Of a DNA stretch of 64,000 nucleotides, positions 16,573-26,345 are shown piece after piece. How positions within the stretch are numbered: the first letter of the stretch is position 1; every line of letters begins with the position of its first letter. The notes under the pieces were generated by a model. The model had not been told where the DNA came from. It searched no databases and worked only from the letters and a program-made list of their open reading frames with translations. This DNA is from CAIYRG01 sp964494505 (GTDB taxonomy: Bacteria > Pseudomonadota > Alphaproteobacteria > Micropepsales > Micropepsaceae). Made by a program: the position numbers and the translations under genes. The stretch lies in assembly GCA_964494505.1 (NCBI GenBank), contig CAZBRO010000004.1:225996-289995 (forward strand). Reading direction: 5' to 3'.

Positions 16573-18672
16573 ATGGCGGCATTGCCGACCCACCTCGAGC
16601 CGGGCTCACCCTATCCCTTGGGCGCGGTCTCCGACGGGCTCGGCGTGAATTTCGCGGTGTTTTCACAACACGCCGAGAAGATCGAATTGTGCCTGTTCGA
16701 CCGCGGCGGCAAACGCGAGGCGGCGCGCCTTGCGCTTCCCTCATTCGACGGCGAAATCTGGCACGGCTATCTGCCGCGCGCGGCACCCGGCCTCGTCTAC
16801 GGCTATCGCGCCTATGGTCCCTACGAGCCCTGGAACGGGCACCGCTTCAATCCCAACAAGCTGCTGCTCGATCCCTATGCCAAGGCGCTGGCCGGCCGTT
16901 TGCGCTGGACCGACGCCCTGTTCGGCTATCGCATCCACTCGCGCAACACCGACCTCTCCTTCGACCGGCACGATTCCGCGCCCGCAATGGTGAAGGCCGC
17001 CGTCACCGAAGACAATTTCGATTGGCACAATGACAGGCCCCCCAATGTTCCGTGGGCGGACACCATCATCTACGAACTGCATGTGCGCGGCTTCACGGAA
17101 CTGCTCGAAAGCGTCAGTCCCCGCGAGCGCGGCACGTTCTCGGCACTCGGCGACCCTCAGGTCATCGGCTATCTGAAGCGGCTCGGCGTCACGGCCGTCG
17201 AGCTTATGCCCATCCACGCTTTCCTGCAGGACCGCCATCTGCTCGACCGCAAGCTCACCAATTATTGGGGCTACAATTCGCTCGCCTATTTCGCGCCCGA
17301 ACCGCGTTATCTCGCCGAAGCCAACCCCAACGAAATCCGTCTGGCCATTCGCCGCCTGCACGCGGCCGGGATCGAAGTCATCCTGGATGTCGTCTACAAC
17401 CACACCTGCGAAGGCAGCGAGCTTGGCCCCACGCTGTCGTGGCGAGGGTTCGACAATGCGGTCTATTACCGGCTGTGCGACGATCCCCGCTACATCGCCA
17501 ACGATACGGGCACCGGGAACACGCTCGACCTGACCCATGCGCGCGCTCTCCAGATGGTGACGGATTCGCTGCGCTACTGGGCGCAATCGTTTCATGTCGA
17601 CGGCTTCCGCTTCGATCTCGGCTCGACCTTGGGACGCGAGCGCTGGGGGTTCGATCCGGGCGCGGGATTTTTCGATGCGCTGCGGCAGGATCCGGTGCTG
17701 TCGCGGCTGAAGCTGATCTCGGAGCCCTGGGACGTCGGACCCGGCGGCTATCAGCTCGGCAATCACCCCCCGCCCTTCGCCGAATGGAACGACCGCTACC
17801 GCGACACCGTCCGGCGTTACTGGCGCGGCGATCCCGACATACGGGGCGAAATTGCCGCGCGGCTCGCAGGCTCGGCAGATATCTTCGCGCCTTCGGGCCG
17901 CCGGCCCTCCGCTTCGATCAACTATGTCGCGAGCCATGACGGCATGACGCTCTCCGACCTCGTGAGCTATGAGAACAAACACAACGATGCCAATGGCGAG
18001 GACAATCGCGACGGCTCCCAGGAAAATTTCTCCAGCAATTGGGGCGTGGAAGGGCCTACGAACGATCCCGCCATCATGGCCGTGCGGGAACGCGCGATGC
18101 GCTCAATGCTGACGATGCTCTTCTTTTCGCAGGGCACGCCGATGCTGCTCGCCGGCGATGAATTCGCGCGAAGCCAGATGGGAAACAACAACGCCTATTG
18201 CCAGGACAACGAGATATCGTGGCTCGATTGGCGGAAGGCCGAAAGCGAGGCCGGGAAGTCGCTGATCGCCTTCACCTCGCGGCTGATCCAGTTGCGCAAA
18301 TTGTCCCCGACCGCGACCGCTTCGAAATATCTGCATGGCGAGGAAGGCCTGCTGCCGGCCTTGCGCGACATCGATTGGCTGGATGAACGCTACATCCATC
18401 TCGCGCCTCAGGATTGGTCCAATCGGGAAGGCCGCGCCTTGGTGCTGCGCCGCGCAGCGAAGCACGCCGAGGGCCGGATCGAAATCACCGCCTTGATGAT
18501 GAACGCGTCCGACCGGCCGCTCCCGTTCCAGCTCCCCGGGCCCTATTCGTGGCGCCTGCTGGTGGACAGCGCCGATCCGGGGCTCGCGCCACGGGAACTC
18601 AAGGACAGCACTTACACGGTTCAGGATCGCGCGGCCGTGGTGATCGCGGCCATCGTGGATGCGCCGCAATGA
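16573..18672 (+). CDS. glgX: Glycogen debranching enzyme GlgX
   Basis: A 699-residue isoamylase-type debranching enzyme that cleaves alpha-1,6 branches of limit dextrin. Seen: CBM48 start (GSPYPLGAVSDGLGVNFAVF), GH13 motifs DVVYNHTCEGSE, FRFDLGSTLGRE near 346 (nucleophile), LISEPWDVGPGGY near 381 (acid), YVASHDGMTLSDL near 451, and the GlgX signature NNNAYCQDNEISWLDW. It begins three bases after the glgB stop. In the operon it would supply linear maltodextrins to MalQ and TreY. Confidence 0.95.
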   Translation: MAALPTHLEPGSPYPLGAVSDGLGVNFAVFSQHAEKIELCLFDRGGKREAARLALPSFDGEIWHGYLPRAAPGLVYGYRAYGPYEPWNGHRFNPNKLLLDPYAKALAGRLRWTDALFGYRIHSRNTDLSFDRHDSAPAMVKAAVTEDNFDWHNDRPPNVPWADTIIYELHVRGFTELLESVSPRERGTFSALGDPQVIGYLKRLGVTAVELMPIHAFLQDRHLLDRKLTNYWGYNSLAYFAPEPRYLAEANPNEIRLAIRRLHAAGIEVILDVVYNHTCEGSELGPTLSWRGFDNAVYYRLCDDPRYIANDTGTGNTLDLTHARALQMVTDSLRYWAQSFHVDGFRFDLGSTLGRERWGFDPGAGFFDALRQDPVLSRLKLISEPWDVGPGGYQLGNHPPPFAEWNDRYRDTVRRYWRGDPDIRGEIAARLAGSADIFAPSGRRPSASINYVASHDGMTLSDLVSYENKHNDANGEDNRDGSQENFSSNWGVEGPTNDPAIMAVRERAMRSMLTMLFFSQGTPMLLAGDEFARSQMGNNNAYCQDNEISWLDWRKAESEAGKSLIAFTSRLIQLRKLSPTATASKYLHGEEGLLPALRDIDWLDERYIHLAPQDWSNREGRALVLRRAAKHAEGRIEITALMMNASDRPLPFQLPGPYSWRLLVDSADPGLAPRELKDSTYTVQDRAAVVIAAIVDAPQ

Positions 18673-18685
18673 CGGGGACGGCACC

Positions 18686-20611
18686 ATGAGCGACGAAGCC
18701 TTGAGAGCGCTTGCGACTCGCGCGGGCCTGGACGTCGATTGGCTCAATTACAGGAACGAGCCGCGGACAGTGTCGCCCGAGACGCTGCGCGCGGTTTTGA
18801 AGGCGCTCGGGTTGTCGGCCCACTCCCCGCGCGAGATCGTCGAGAGTCACGAAAGACTGGACAGTCAAGTTCATCACGCCGCACCGCTTCTGACCGCCTG
18901 GGCGGGCGAAACCGTCAGAGCCGGCGACCACATGATCAAGGCGCCCGATACACCCGGCTATTGTAAAATTGAGGTGGGCGGAGAAGAGAAAACGCTGGCG
19001 GTGGCGCCTCACCGCTGCTTCGATTTCACCGATTTGGACGAGAAGCGCTTCGCCGGCCTGGGTGTGCAGCTCTATGGGCTGCGCGGCGGTCACACGGATG
19101 GGTTCGGCGATTTTGCGGCGCTCGGCGACTTCGCCGTCAAGGCCGCGAAGCGCGGTATCGACGCAATAGGCTTGAGCCCGGTGCATGCACTGTTTGCGGC
19201 CGCACCTAGCCACATCAGCCCCTATAGCCCGTCGAGCCGGCTTTTCCTCAACCCGCTTTATGCCGATCCGGCGCTCGCCGGCGGCAAGGCCGCAAAGGAC
19301 GACGGCGCGAAAGGCCTGGTCGATTGGGAAACCGCGGCGAAAGCAAAATTCGCCGCGCTCAGGCGCACATACAGAGGCTTTCTGCGGAGCGGGAACACCG
19401 GCGAATTCCACGCCTTCTGTGCATCGGGGGGCGAGCGGCTGCACCTGCATGCCGTGTTCGAGGCGCTGCACGCGCAGTTCTGGGCGAAAGACATCTGGTT
19501 CTGGCGCAATTGGCCGCAAGCCTATCGCGATGCGAAGAGCGCTCAGGTCGCCGAGTTTGCCCGCACGCATCGGGACGAGATCGACTATCATCTGTTCCTG
19601 CAATTTCTGGCGGCAAAGAGTGCGTCTACGGCGCAAAAGCGCGCCACCGGCGCAGGGATGGCCATCGGGTTGATCGCCGACATCGCAACCGGCATCGACC
19701 CTTCGGGCAGCGACGCCTGGAGCAATCCGGACGACGTGCTGATGGGCTTGAGCGTCGGGGCGCCACCCGACCTGCTCAATCAGATTGGCCAGGGATGGGG
19801 CCTGACCGCTTTGTCGCCGACGGGCCTGAAGGCCAATGGCTTCGAGCCGTTCATCGCGCTGTTGCGCGCGAGCATGGCCTATGCCGGGGCTATCCGAATC
19901 GATCACGCCATGAGCCTGATGCGTCTCTGGGTCATCCCCGAGGGCGCGAGCCCCACGGAAGGGGCCTATCTGCGCTATCCGATGGACGATCTGCTGCGGC
20001 TGACCGCGCTGGAGTCTCAAGCCCATCGCGCCATCGTCATCGGCGAGGATTTGGGAACCGTGCCTGAAGGATTCCGCGCCCGCCTCGGGCGCCGCAGCCT
20101 GTCGGGAATGCAGGTGCTGTGGTTCGAGCGCGATGCAGGAGGATACTTCCTGCCGCAGCATTGGCGCGACGATGCCGTCGCCTTGACGACGACACACGAT
20201 CTTCCGACCGTTTGCGGCTGGTGGCGCGGGCGCGACATCGAGTGGCGTACCCGGCTCAACATGTACCCGCCGGGCATGGACCCTGAAAGCGACTGGCGTG
20301 AGCGGGAGCGCGATCGCCATCTGCTGTGGTCGGCCATGCGACACGTCGATTGCGTGGAAGGCGATCCGCCATCGCCGGACCAGCCGGAACGAGCGCTGAA
20401 CGGTGCGCTTTCCTATGTCGGAATGACGCCTCCGCGCCTGGCGATAACCCCCATCGAAGATGTGCTCGCCCTCGATGAGGCGCCCAATCTGCCGGGCACG
20501 GTGCACGAGCATCCCAATTGGCGGCGACGGCTTCCGCCCGGCGATCCTTTCGCCGTTCCGGGCGCGGAGGAAAGGATCAAGCGTTTCGTGACCGCGCGGA
20601 AGAAAAGATGA
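18686..20611 (+). CDS. malQ: 4-alpha-glucanotransferase MalQ
   Basis: A 641-residue GH77 amylomaltase that transfers maltodextrin segments between acceptors. Seen: an N-terminal non-catalytic stretch, SPVHALFAAAPSHISPYSPS (the usual substrate loop), IRIDHAMSLMRLW near 404 (nucleophile region), IGEDLGTVPEGFRARL near 452 (acid) and TTHDLPTVCGWW near 502. The ATG at 18686 begins 13 bases after the glgX stop and is preferred over an upstream GTG frame inside glgX. Its stop overlaps the treY start as ATGA. Confidence 0.93.
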   Translation: MSDEALRALATRAGLDVDWLNYRNEPRTVSPETLRAVLKALGLSAHSPREIVESHERLDSQVHHAAPLLTAWAGETVRAGDHMIKAPDTPGYCKIEVGGEEKTLAVAPHRCFDFTDLDEKRFAGLGVQLYGLRGGHTDGFGDFAALGDFAVKAAKRGIDAIGLSPVHALFAAAPSHISPYSPSSRLFLNPLYADPALAGGKAAKDDGAKGLVDWETAAKAKFAALRRTYRGFLRSGNTGEFHAFCASGGERLHLHAVFEALHAQFWAKDIWFWRNWPQAYRDAKSAQVAEFARTHRDEIDYHLFLQFLAAKSASTAQKRATGAGMAIGLIADIATGIDPSGSDAWSNPDDVLMGLSVGAPPDLLNQIGQGWGLTALSPTGLKANGFEPFIALLRASMAYAGAIRIDHAMSLMRLWVIPEGASPTEGAYLRYPMDDLLRLTALESQAHRAIVIGEDLGTVPEGFRARLGRRSLSGMQVLWFERDAGGYFLPQHWRDDAVALTTTHDLPTVCGWWRGRDIEWRTRLNMYPPGMDPESDWRERERDRHLLWSAMRHVDCVEGDPPSPDQPERALNGALSYVGMTPPRLAITPIEDVLALDEAPNLPGTVHEHPNWRRRLPPGDPFAVPGAEERIKRFVTARKKR

Positions 20612-23211
20612 TCCCGCGGGCCACCTACCGGCTTCAGTTCCACAAGGCCTTCACGTTTGCGGACGCAGCGTCCTTTGCGCCCTATTTCAAGCGGCTCGGG
20701 ATCAGCCATATCTACGCGTCGCCCATCCTCACCGCGCGAGCGGGATCGCCGCACGGCTATGACGTGATCGACCACACGCGCGTCAATCCCGAACTCGGCG
20801 GCGAAGAGGGCTTGCGCGCGTTCGTCGCCGTGTTGCGCTCGAACGGCCTTGGCATCATCGCCGACATCGTGCCCAACCACATGGCCGTCGGGGGCGCGGA
20901 CAATCCCTGGTGGCTGGATGTGCTGGAACGGGGGATAGCGAGCCCCTACGCCGCCATGTTCGACATCGACTGGGACTCGCCGGACACCGCCATGCGCGGC
21001 AAGGTGCTGCTGCCGCTGCTGGGGCAAGGTTTGGAAGACGCGCTCGCGGCGAGGGAGCTGAAGCTCATCTGGGACGAAGCGCTGAACCGCCTCGCCTTCG
21101 CCTATTTCGAGCATCGCCTTCCCTTGCGGCGCGAAGATTATCCCGAGGTGCTGGCAGACGCTGTCCATCCGCGCGAGGCGGAGTTGGGCCCGTGGAACAC
21201 TCCCGGTGCGCTGGCGGCGTTGCTGTCGCGGCAGCATTATCGGCTCGCGCATTGGCAAACCGCGCCCGACGCGATCAATTGGCGCCGATTTTTCGACATC
21301 ACCGGACTGGCGGCCCTTCGCACCGAAGACGAGCCCGTATTCGAGGCCGTGCACGCGAAACTGTTCGAGCTGTATGCGGAAGGTCTCCTCGACGGCCTGC
21401 GCGTCGATCATGTGGATGGCCTGACCGACCCGCGCACCTATTGCCGGCGGTTGCGGATGCGGTTGGATGAGCTCGATGCGCGCCGGCCGGCAGACGCGCC
21501 CGCCGGGCCAGCGTACATTATTGTCGAGAAGATCCTGGCTGCCGACGAAATGCTGCCGTGCGATTGGGGCGTGGACGGCACGACCGGCTACGACTTCATG
21601 AACGATGTCTCGGCCGTCCAGCACGATGCGCGTAGCGAGGACGCGTTCACCCAATTCTGGGCGCGCATCAGCGGCCGCGCGGCCGGCTTCGACACGGAAG
21701 AATGCATCGCCCGCTGCGAATTGCTGCATGCGAGCTTTGCCAGCCATCTGCGCGCCGCCGCGTCGCATTTTCACCGGCTCGCGCTTTTTGCCGGACGCGA
21801 AATTGGCGATGCGGCGCTGGAACAGGCGCTCGAAGCGATCCTGGAACGGTTTCATGCGTATCGGACTTACGCCACGGGGGATTCGCCCGATCCGCAGCCC
21901 GGGCCCCCATTCGAATTTGCTGTTGCCGCAGCGCGCAAACACATCGCGCCGGACGCCGTCGAGGCGCTCGATTTCATAGCTGCAACCATGCGCGGCGAAC
22001 TCGGCGAATTCGGGCGCGTGGCCTGGCGCGCAGCGCGCTATTTCAACCAGCTTGCCGCGCCCGTCGCCGCCAAGGCGGTGGAGGACACTGCCTTCTTCCG
22101 CTATGGCCGGCTGCTGTCGCGCAACGATGTGGGCTTTGCGCCCGGCACGTTTGCGTTTTCGCCTGCGCAATTCGAAGACAGCGCCAAGCGGCGGGGCGAA
22201 GCGTTCCCCCATTCGCTGCTGGCGACCGCCACGCACGACCATAAGCGGGGCGAGGATGTGCGGGCGAGGCTCGCGGTTTTGAGCGAAATACCGGAAGCGT
22301 GGCAAAGCGAGGTGAATGGCTGGTTCGGCCTCAACGCGCCGCTCCGCACCCCTGAGATCGGCGCCGGCGATGAATACCAGCTCTATCAGATCTTGGCCGG
22401 CACATTTCCGGCGGATTTCACACCCGGCGACGAACGGCTTCCTGCGTATGCGGAACGTATTCTTCGCAATCATGAGAAATCGCTGAAGGAAGCGAAGCTG
22501 AAGACCTCCTGGACCGATCCGAACACGCCCTTCGAACGCGCCCACGCCGATTTCGTGCGCGCCATCCTCGATCCCACACGCTCGCGCAAATTCCTGGATG
22601 CGCTTGCGGCGTTCGTCGGCCGCATCGCGCCGGCGGGCGCGATGAACGGGCTGGTGCAATGCATTCTGCGCTGCACCCTTCCGGGCGTGCCGGATCTCTA
22701 TCAGGGGGCCGAGTTCTGGGACTTCTCGCTGACCGATCCCGACAATCGCCGTGACGTCGATTTCGCCGCGCGCGCGGATGGGCTGGCATCGGAAGACGAT
22801 CCCGTGGCGCTGTTGCCCCATTGGAAGGATGGACGCGTCAAACAGGCGCTGATCGCGCGGCTTCTTGCTGTGCGCGCCGAGGAACAGGCCTGCTTTTCGG
22901 GCGGCGATTACCGGCCGCTCAAGACGCAAGGTCCGCGCGCCGTCAATGCGATGGCATTCCTGCGCCAGCATGCGGACAGAGCCATTCTCGTCGCGGTGCC
23001 GCGCCTTGGCGCGGAACCTTGCGCGGAGACCGGGCTTCCCTTGCCGCCGGCCAGCTTCTGGGACGGCACGAGAATTGCCAATCCCGATCCCGGCCGGACC
23101 TGGGAGTCGGCGCTCGACCCGGCCAGCGCTTTTTCGTTGCAAGCGCAACTGGATTGCGCCGTACTGTTCGCCGATTTTCCCGGTGCAATTCTCCATAGGA
23201 AGCTGTCTTGA
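20608..23211 (+). CDS. treY: Maltooligosyltrehalose synthase TreY
   Basis: An 867-residue GH13_26 enzyme that turns the reducing end of a maltodextrin into a trehalosyl unit. Seen: PRATYRLQFHKAFTFADAAS at the N-terminus, HIYASPILTARAGSPHGYDV, LRVDHVDGLTDP near 264 (nucleophile), IIVEKILAADEMLP near 303 (acid), ATHDHKRGEDVRARL near 541, and DLYQGAEFWDFSL. The ATG at 20608 overlaps the malQ stop. TreY normally works with TreZ, which frees trehalose; no treZ is in the window. Translation is probably coupled to malQ. Confidence 0.95.
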   Translation: MIPRATYRLQFHKAFTFADAASFAPYFKRLGISHIYASPILTARAGSPHGYDVIDHTRVNPELGGEEGLRAFVAVLRSNGLGIIADIVPNHMAVGGADNPWWLDVLERGIASPYAAMFDIDWDSPDTAMRGKVLLPLLGQGLEDALAARELKLIWDEALNRLAFAYFEHRLPLRREDYPEVLADAVHPREAELGPWNTPGALAALLSRQHYRLAHWQTAPDAINWRRFFDITGLAALRTEDEPVFEAVHAKLFELYAEGLLDGLRVDHVDGLTDPRTYCRRLRMRLDELDARRPADAPAGPAYIIVEKILAADEMLPCDWGVDGTTGYDFMNDVSAVQHDARSEDAFTQFWARISGRAAGFDTEECIARCELLHASFASHLRAAASHFHRLALFAGREIGDAALEQALEAILERFHAYRTYATGDSPDPQPGPPFEFAVAAARKHIAPDAVEALDFIAATMRGELGEFGRVAWRAARYFNQLAAPVAAKAVEDTAFFRYGRLLSRNDVGFAPGTFAFSPAQFEDSAKRRGEAFPHSLLATATHDHKRGEDVRARLAVLSEIPEAWQSEVNGWFGLNAPLRTPEIGAGDEYQLYQILAGTFPADFTPGDERLPAYAERILRNHEKSLKEAKLKTSWTDPNTPFERAHADFVRAILDPTRSRKFLDALAAFVGRIAPAGAMNGLVQCILRCTLPGVPDLYQGAEFWDFSLTDPDNRRDVDFAARADGLASEDDPVALLPHWKDGRVKQALIARLLAVRAEEQACFSGGDYRPLKTQGPRAVNAMAFLRQHADRAILVAVPRLGAEPCAETGLPLPPASFWDGTRIANPDPGRTWESALDPASAFSLQAQLDCAVLFADFPGAILHRKLS

Positions 23212-24944
23212 ATCCCTCAGCACCGTTCAACCGCCTCAACGATCAAACTGTGCATTTGCCGGACGATCTCGAACAGGCCGTCACCCGCACGCTGGCCGAA
23301 TGGCAGGGCGGCAACAGTGTCGGCCGTCTCTGGCGGCGCGATTCCACCCTGTGGACCGGCGCGGATGAGGCGAACTGGCTTGGCTGGCTCGGCATTGTCG
23401 AGGAACAGCGGCAGGGAATCGAACATCTGAAACAGATTGCCGCCGACGTGCGGGGCGGGTTCACGCATGCGGTGCTTTTGGGCATGGGCGGCTCAAGCCT
23501 CGGCGCGGAGGTGTTCGCCAACAGCTTCGGTGCGCAGGCGGGTTATCCGAACCTGCTAGTGCTCGATTCGGCAAACCCGGCCGACATCCGCGCGATCGAG
23601 GATGCGATCGACATTCGGCGCACGCTGTTCATCGTGTCCAGCAAATCGGGCACGACGCTCGAGCCCAATATCCTGAAGGATCATTTTTTTGCGCGCGTCG
23701 AAGCCGCCCTCGGCGCGGGGAAGGCAGGGCCGCATTTCATCGCCATCACCGATCCCGGCTCGAAACTCGAATCGCTCGCGCGTGCGGAAGGCTTTCGCCA
23801 CATCTGCAAAGGCAGGTCCGATATCGGCGGCCGCTTTTCAGTGCTCTCCGATTTCGGGCTGGTCCCGGCCGCGGTCATGGGCGTGGATGTGGAGGCGCTG
23901 CTCGCATCGGCCGCGGCGATGGTCTCGGCCTGCGGACCCGATGTTCCGTCGACGGACAATCCCGGTGTCAGGCTTGGCGCGATCCTCGGCACGCTTGCCG
24001 CCCGCGGCCGGGACAAAGTGACGATCTTCTCATCCCCCGGCATTGCCGACATCGGCGCATGGCTCGAACAATTGCTTGCCGAATCCACCGGCAAGCTCGG
24101 CAAAGGCTTGATTCCGGTCGACGGCGAACCGCTCGGTCCCCCGGCGGCTTACGGAAACGACCGGCTGTTTGTCCATTTGAAGCTTGCCGAAGAACCCGAT
24201 GGCGCGGTGCAAGAGGCGCTGTCGCGCCTCGAGCAGATGGGCCACCCCGTGGTGCGCATCCTATTGCCGGACCGGACGGCGCTGGGCCAGGAATTCTTCC
24301 GCTGGGAACTGGCAACCGCGGTGACCGGCGCGGTCATGCACATCAATCCTTTCGATCAGCCCGATGTCGAAGCAAGCAAGGTGGAGACGCGCGCGCTGAT
24401 GCAGGCCCGTGAGGGCGGCAGCCCGGTCCGCGCGGAAACCCCTTTGTGGACCGATGGCGGCGTTTCGGTATTCGCCGATGAAGCCAACAGTGTTGCGCTC
24501 AAAGGCAAAGCCTCGCTTGCCGGCGTTCTGAAGGCGCATTTGGCCCGCCTCAAGGACGGCGATTATTGCGCACTCCTTGCCTATGTCGCCCGCAACGCGC
24601 CGCATCGGGATGCGCTGACCGAAATCCGGGCCTTGGTGCGGGATCGCACGCACGCCGCGACCTGCGTGGGGTTCGGTCCCAGGTTCCTGCATTCGACCGG
24701 TCAGGCCTACAAGGGCGGCCCGAACACCGGTGTGTTCCTCCAGATCACCTCCGGCCACCCGGCCGACTTGCCGGTTCCGGCGCGGACATACGGATTTGGC
24801 GCGGTCACCGACGCGACCGCCGAAGGCGATCTTGCCGTGCTCAATGCGCGCGGAAGGCGCGCTCTTCGGCTGCATCTTGGCCACGATGTGGAAGCGGGCC
24901 TCACCGTGCTCAAACGGGCCTTCCAAGACGCCCTGGCCGGGTGA
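23208..24944 (+). CDS. Stand-alone phosphoglucose isomerase domain of transaldolase-PGI type
   Basis: A 578-residue protein with the phosphosugar isomerase motifs LLGMGGSSLGAEVF (residues 90-103) and FIVSSKSGTTLEPN (residues 141-154), and a PGI-like C-terminal half (LQITSGHPADLPVP). It matches the C-terminal, isomerase half of bifunctional transaldolase/glucose-6-phosphate isomerase proteins; the transaldolase half is missing and no transaldolase lies next to it. It would interconvert glucose 6-phosphate and fructose 6-phosphate, linking the glucan operon to central metabolism. The TTG at 23208 overlaps the treY stop as TTGA; no ATG occurs before residue 93, so the TTG start is nearly forced. 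Confidence 0.82.
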   Translation: MNPSAPFNRLNDQTVHLPDDLEQAVTRTLAEWQGGNSVGRLWRRDSTLWTGADEANWLGWLGIVEEQRQGIEHLKQIAADVRGGFTHAVLLGMGGSSLGAEVFANSFGAQAGYPNLLVLDSANPADIRAIEDAIDIRRTLFIVSSKSGTTLEPNILKDHFFARVEAALGAGKAGPHFIAITDPGSKLESLARAEGFRHICKGRSDIGGRFSVLSDFGLVPAAVMGVDVEALLASAAAMVSACGPDVPSTDNPGVRLGAILGTLAARGRDKVTIFSSPGIADIGAWLEQLLAESTGKLGKGLIPVDGEPLGPPAAYGNDRLFVHLKLAEEPDGAVQEALSRLEQMGHPVVRILLPDRTALGQEFFRWELATAVTGAVMHINPFDQPDVEASKVETRALMQAREGGSPVRAETPLWTDGGVSVFADEANSVALKGKASLAGVLKAHLARLKDGDYCALLAYVARNAPHRDALTEIRALVRDRTHAATCVGFGPRFLHSTGQAYKGGPNTGVFLQITSGHPADLPVPARTYGFGAVTDATAEGDLAVLNARGRRALRLHLGHDVEAGLTVLKRAFQDALAG

Positions 24945-25070
24945 CGCGTCTGTCACAATCCTACGAAAGCGGAAACTCGGCTGGCACAAATCCGCAATCG
25001 GTGCGTTTAATAGCGTCCCGCGGCCTTTTGGCCCGCGTGGGGCAATAGCTTCCTCTCAGGTTTCGCTCTC

Positions 25071-26345
25071 ATGTACCGCAGTCTCGCGAACGAACCGATG
25101 GCCGATGCGACGCTGTTCCTCAAGCGCTACGCATCCATCCGTACACTGACGGAAAAGCTCGCCGCGCCGCTGTCGGCCGAGGACCAATGCGTCCAATCCA
25201 TGCCGGACGCGAGCCCGGTGAAATGGCATCTCGCGCACACCACCTGGTTCTTCGAAACCGTGGTTATTATTCCGTATGCGGATGATTATGCTCCCTACGA
25301 CCGCCGCTATCATTATCTGTTCAATTCCTATTACGAGGCGCTGGGCCCCCGGCATCCGCGGCCGCAGCGCGGGCTGCTGACGCGGCCTTCGCTCAAGGAC
25401 GTGCTCGCCTACCGCCGGCATGTCGATGAAGGGATCGAGCGCCTGTTCGCGCGGACCGGCGAGGCCGGCCGACTGGCCTTCGAGGGCCTCGCCGAATTGG
25501 GCCTTCATCACGAGCAGCAACACCAGGAACTGATCCTCACCGACATCAAGCATGCATTCTCCTGCAATCCGCTGCTTCCGGCCTATGCGCCCGCGCCGCC
25601 CGTCGTGGTGACCGGGGCACCCCCGCTCGGCTGGATCGATTATGCCGGCGGCATCGTGCCCATCGGCCACGCAGGCGATGGGTTCGCGTTCGACAATGAG
25701 GGTCCGCGTCATCTGGTTCTCCTCGCCCCCTTCCGGATCGCGTCCCGGCTGATCACGAACGGCGAATATCTCGCCTTCATGGAGGATGGCGGATACCGGC
25801 GGCCGGAATTCTGGCTGTCGGACGGATGGGCGTGCGTGCAGACACAAGGCTGGAGCGCGCCGCTTTATTGGACGAAGGAAGATAACTGGCAGGTGTTCAC
25901 GCTGAACGGCGTGCAGCCGGCAAGGCCGGAAGAGCCGGTGCTGCACGTGAGCTTCTACGAAGCTGCGGCCTATGCGGCCTGGGCTGGCAAGCGTCTGCCG
26001 ACTGAATTCGAATGGGAAGCCGCCGCCGCGGCCGAACCGATCCACGGCAATCTGCTCGATCCCGCGCGGCCCCATGTGAAACCCGCACCCATGGCAGTGG
26101 AACTCGCGCAACTTTACGGCGACGCCTGGGAGTGGACACGGTCGAGCTACGACCCCTATCCCGGCTTCAAGCCGCAACCCGGCCCCGTCGCCGAATACAA
26201 CGGCAAATTCATGTGCAGCCAGATCGTGCTGCGCGGCGGGTCTTGCGCAACGCCTGCCGGCCACATCCGCGCCAGCTATCGCAATTTTTTCCCGCCCTCG
26301 GCGCGCTGGCAATTCTCCGGCATCCGCCTCGCGGAGGACGCATGA
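25071..26345 (+). CDS. egtB: Ergothioneine biosynthesis protein EgtB
   Basis: A 424-residue iron-dependent sulfoxide synthase that joins hercynine to a thiol (gamma-glutamylcysteine or cysteine) in ergothioneine synthesis. Seen: DinB-like N-terminal half with KWHLAHTTWFFE (residues 51-62) and LGLHHEQQHQEL (about 143-154), which supply the three iron-binding histidines, and a formylglycine-generating-enzyme-like C-terminal half with GWIDYAGGIVPIGH, RLPTEFEWEAAA and IVLRGGSCATP. The ATG at 25071 gives a usual length; a second ATG at 25098 is possible. Its stop overlaps egtD as ATGA. No egtA, egtC or egtE is adjacent. Confidence 0.93.
   Translation: MYRSLANEPMADATLFLKRYASIRTLTEKLAAPLSAEDQCVQSMPDASPVKWHLAHTTWFFETVVIIPYADDYAPYDRRYHYLFNSYYEALGPRHPRPQRGLLTRPSLKDVLAYRRHVDEGIERLFARTGEAGRLAFEGLAELGLHHEQQHQELILTDIKHAFSCNPLLPAYAPAPPVVVTGAPPLGWIDYAGGIVPIGHAGDGFAFDNEGPRHLVLLAPFRIASRLITNGEYLAFMEDGGYRRPEFWLSDGWACVQTQGWSAPLYWTKEDNWQVFTLNGVQPARPEEPVLHVSFYEAAAYAAWAGKRLPTEFEWEAAAAAEPIHGNLLDPARPHVKPAPMAVELAQLYGDAWEWTRSSYDPYPGFKPQPGPVAEYNGKFMCSQIVLRGGSCATPAGHIRASYRNFFPPSARWQFSGIRLAEDA

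Noticed and set aside
20413..23223. A 936-codon open frame on the minus strand across treY
   Set aside because: It is the antisense shadow of a clear TreY gene in high-GC DNA; the translation has no recognisable domains and is rich in Arg, Gly and Ala.
24945..25070. Terminator or small gene between the PGI and egtB genes
   Set aside because: There is a weak CGCGG...CCGCG hairpin near 25020 without a T-run, and no open frame of note.
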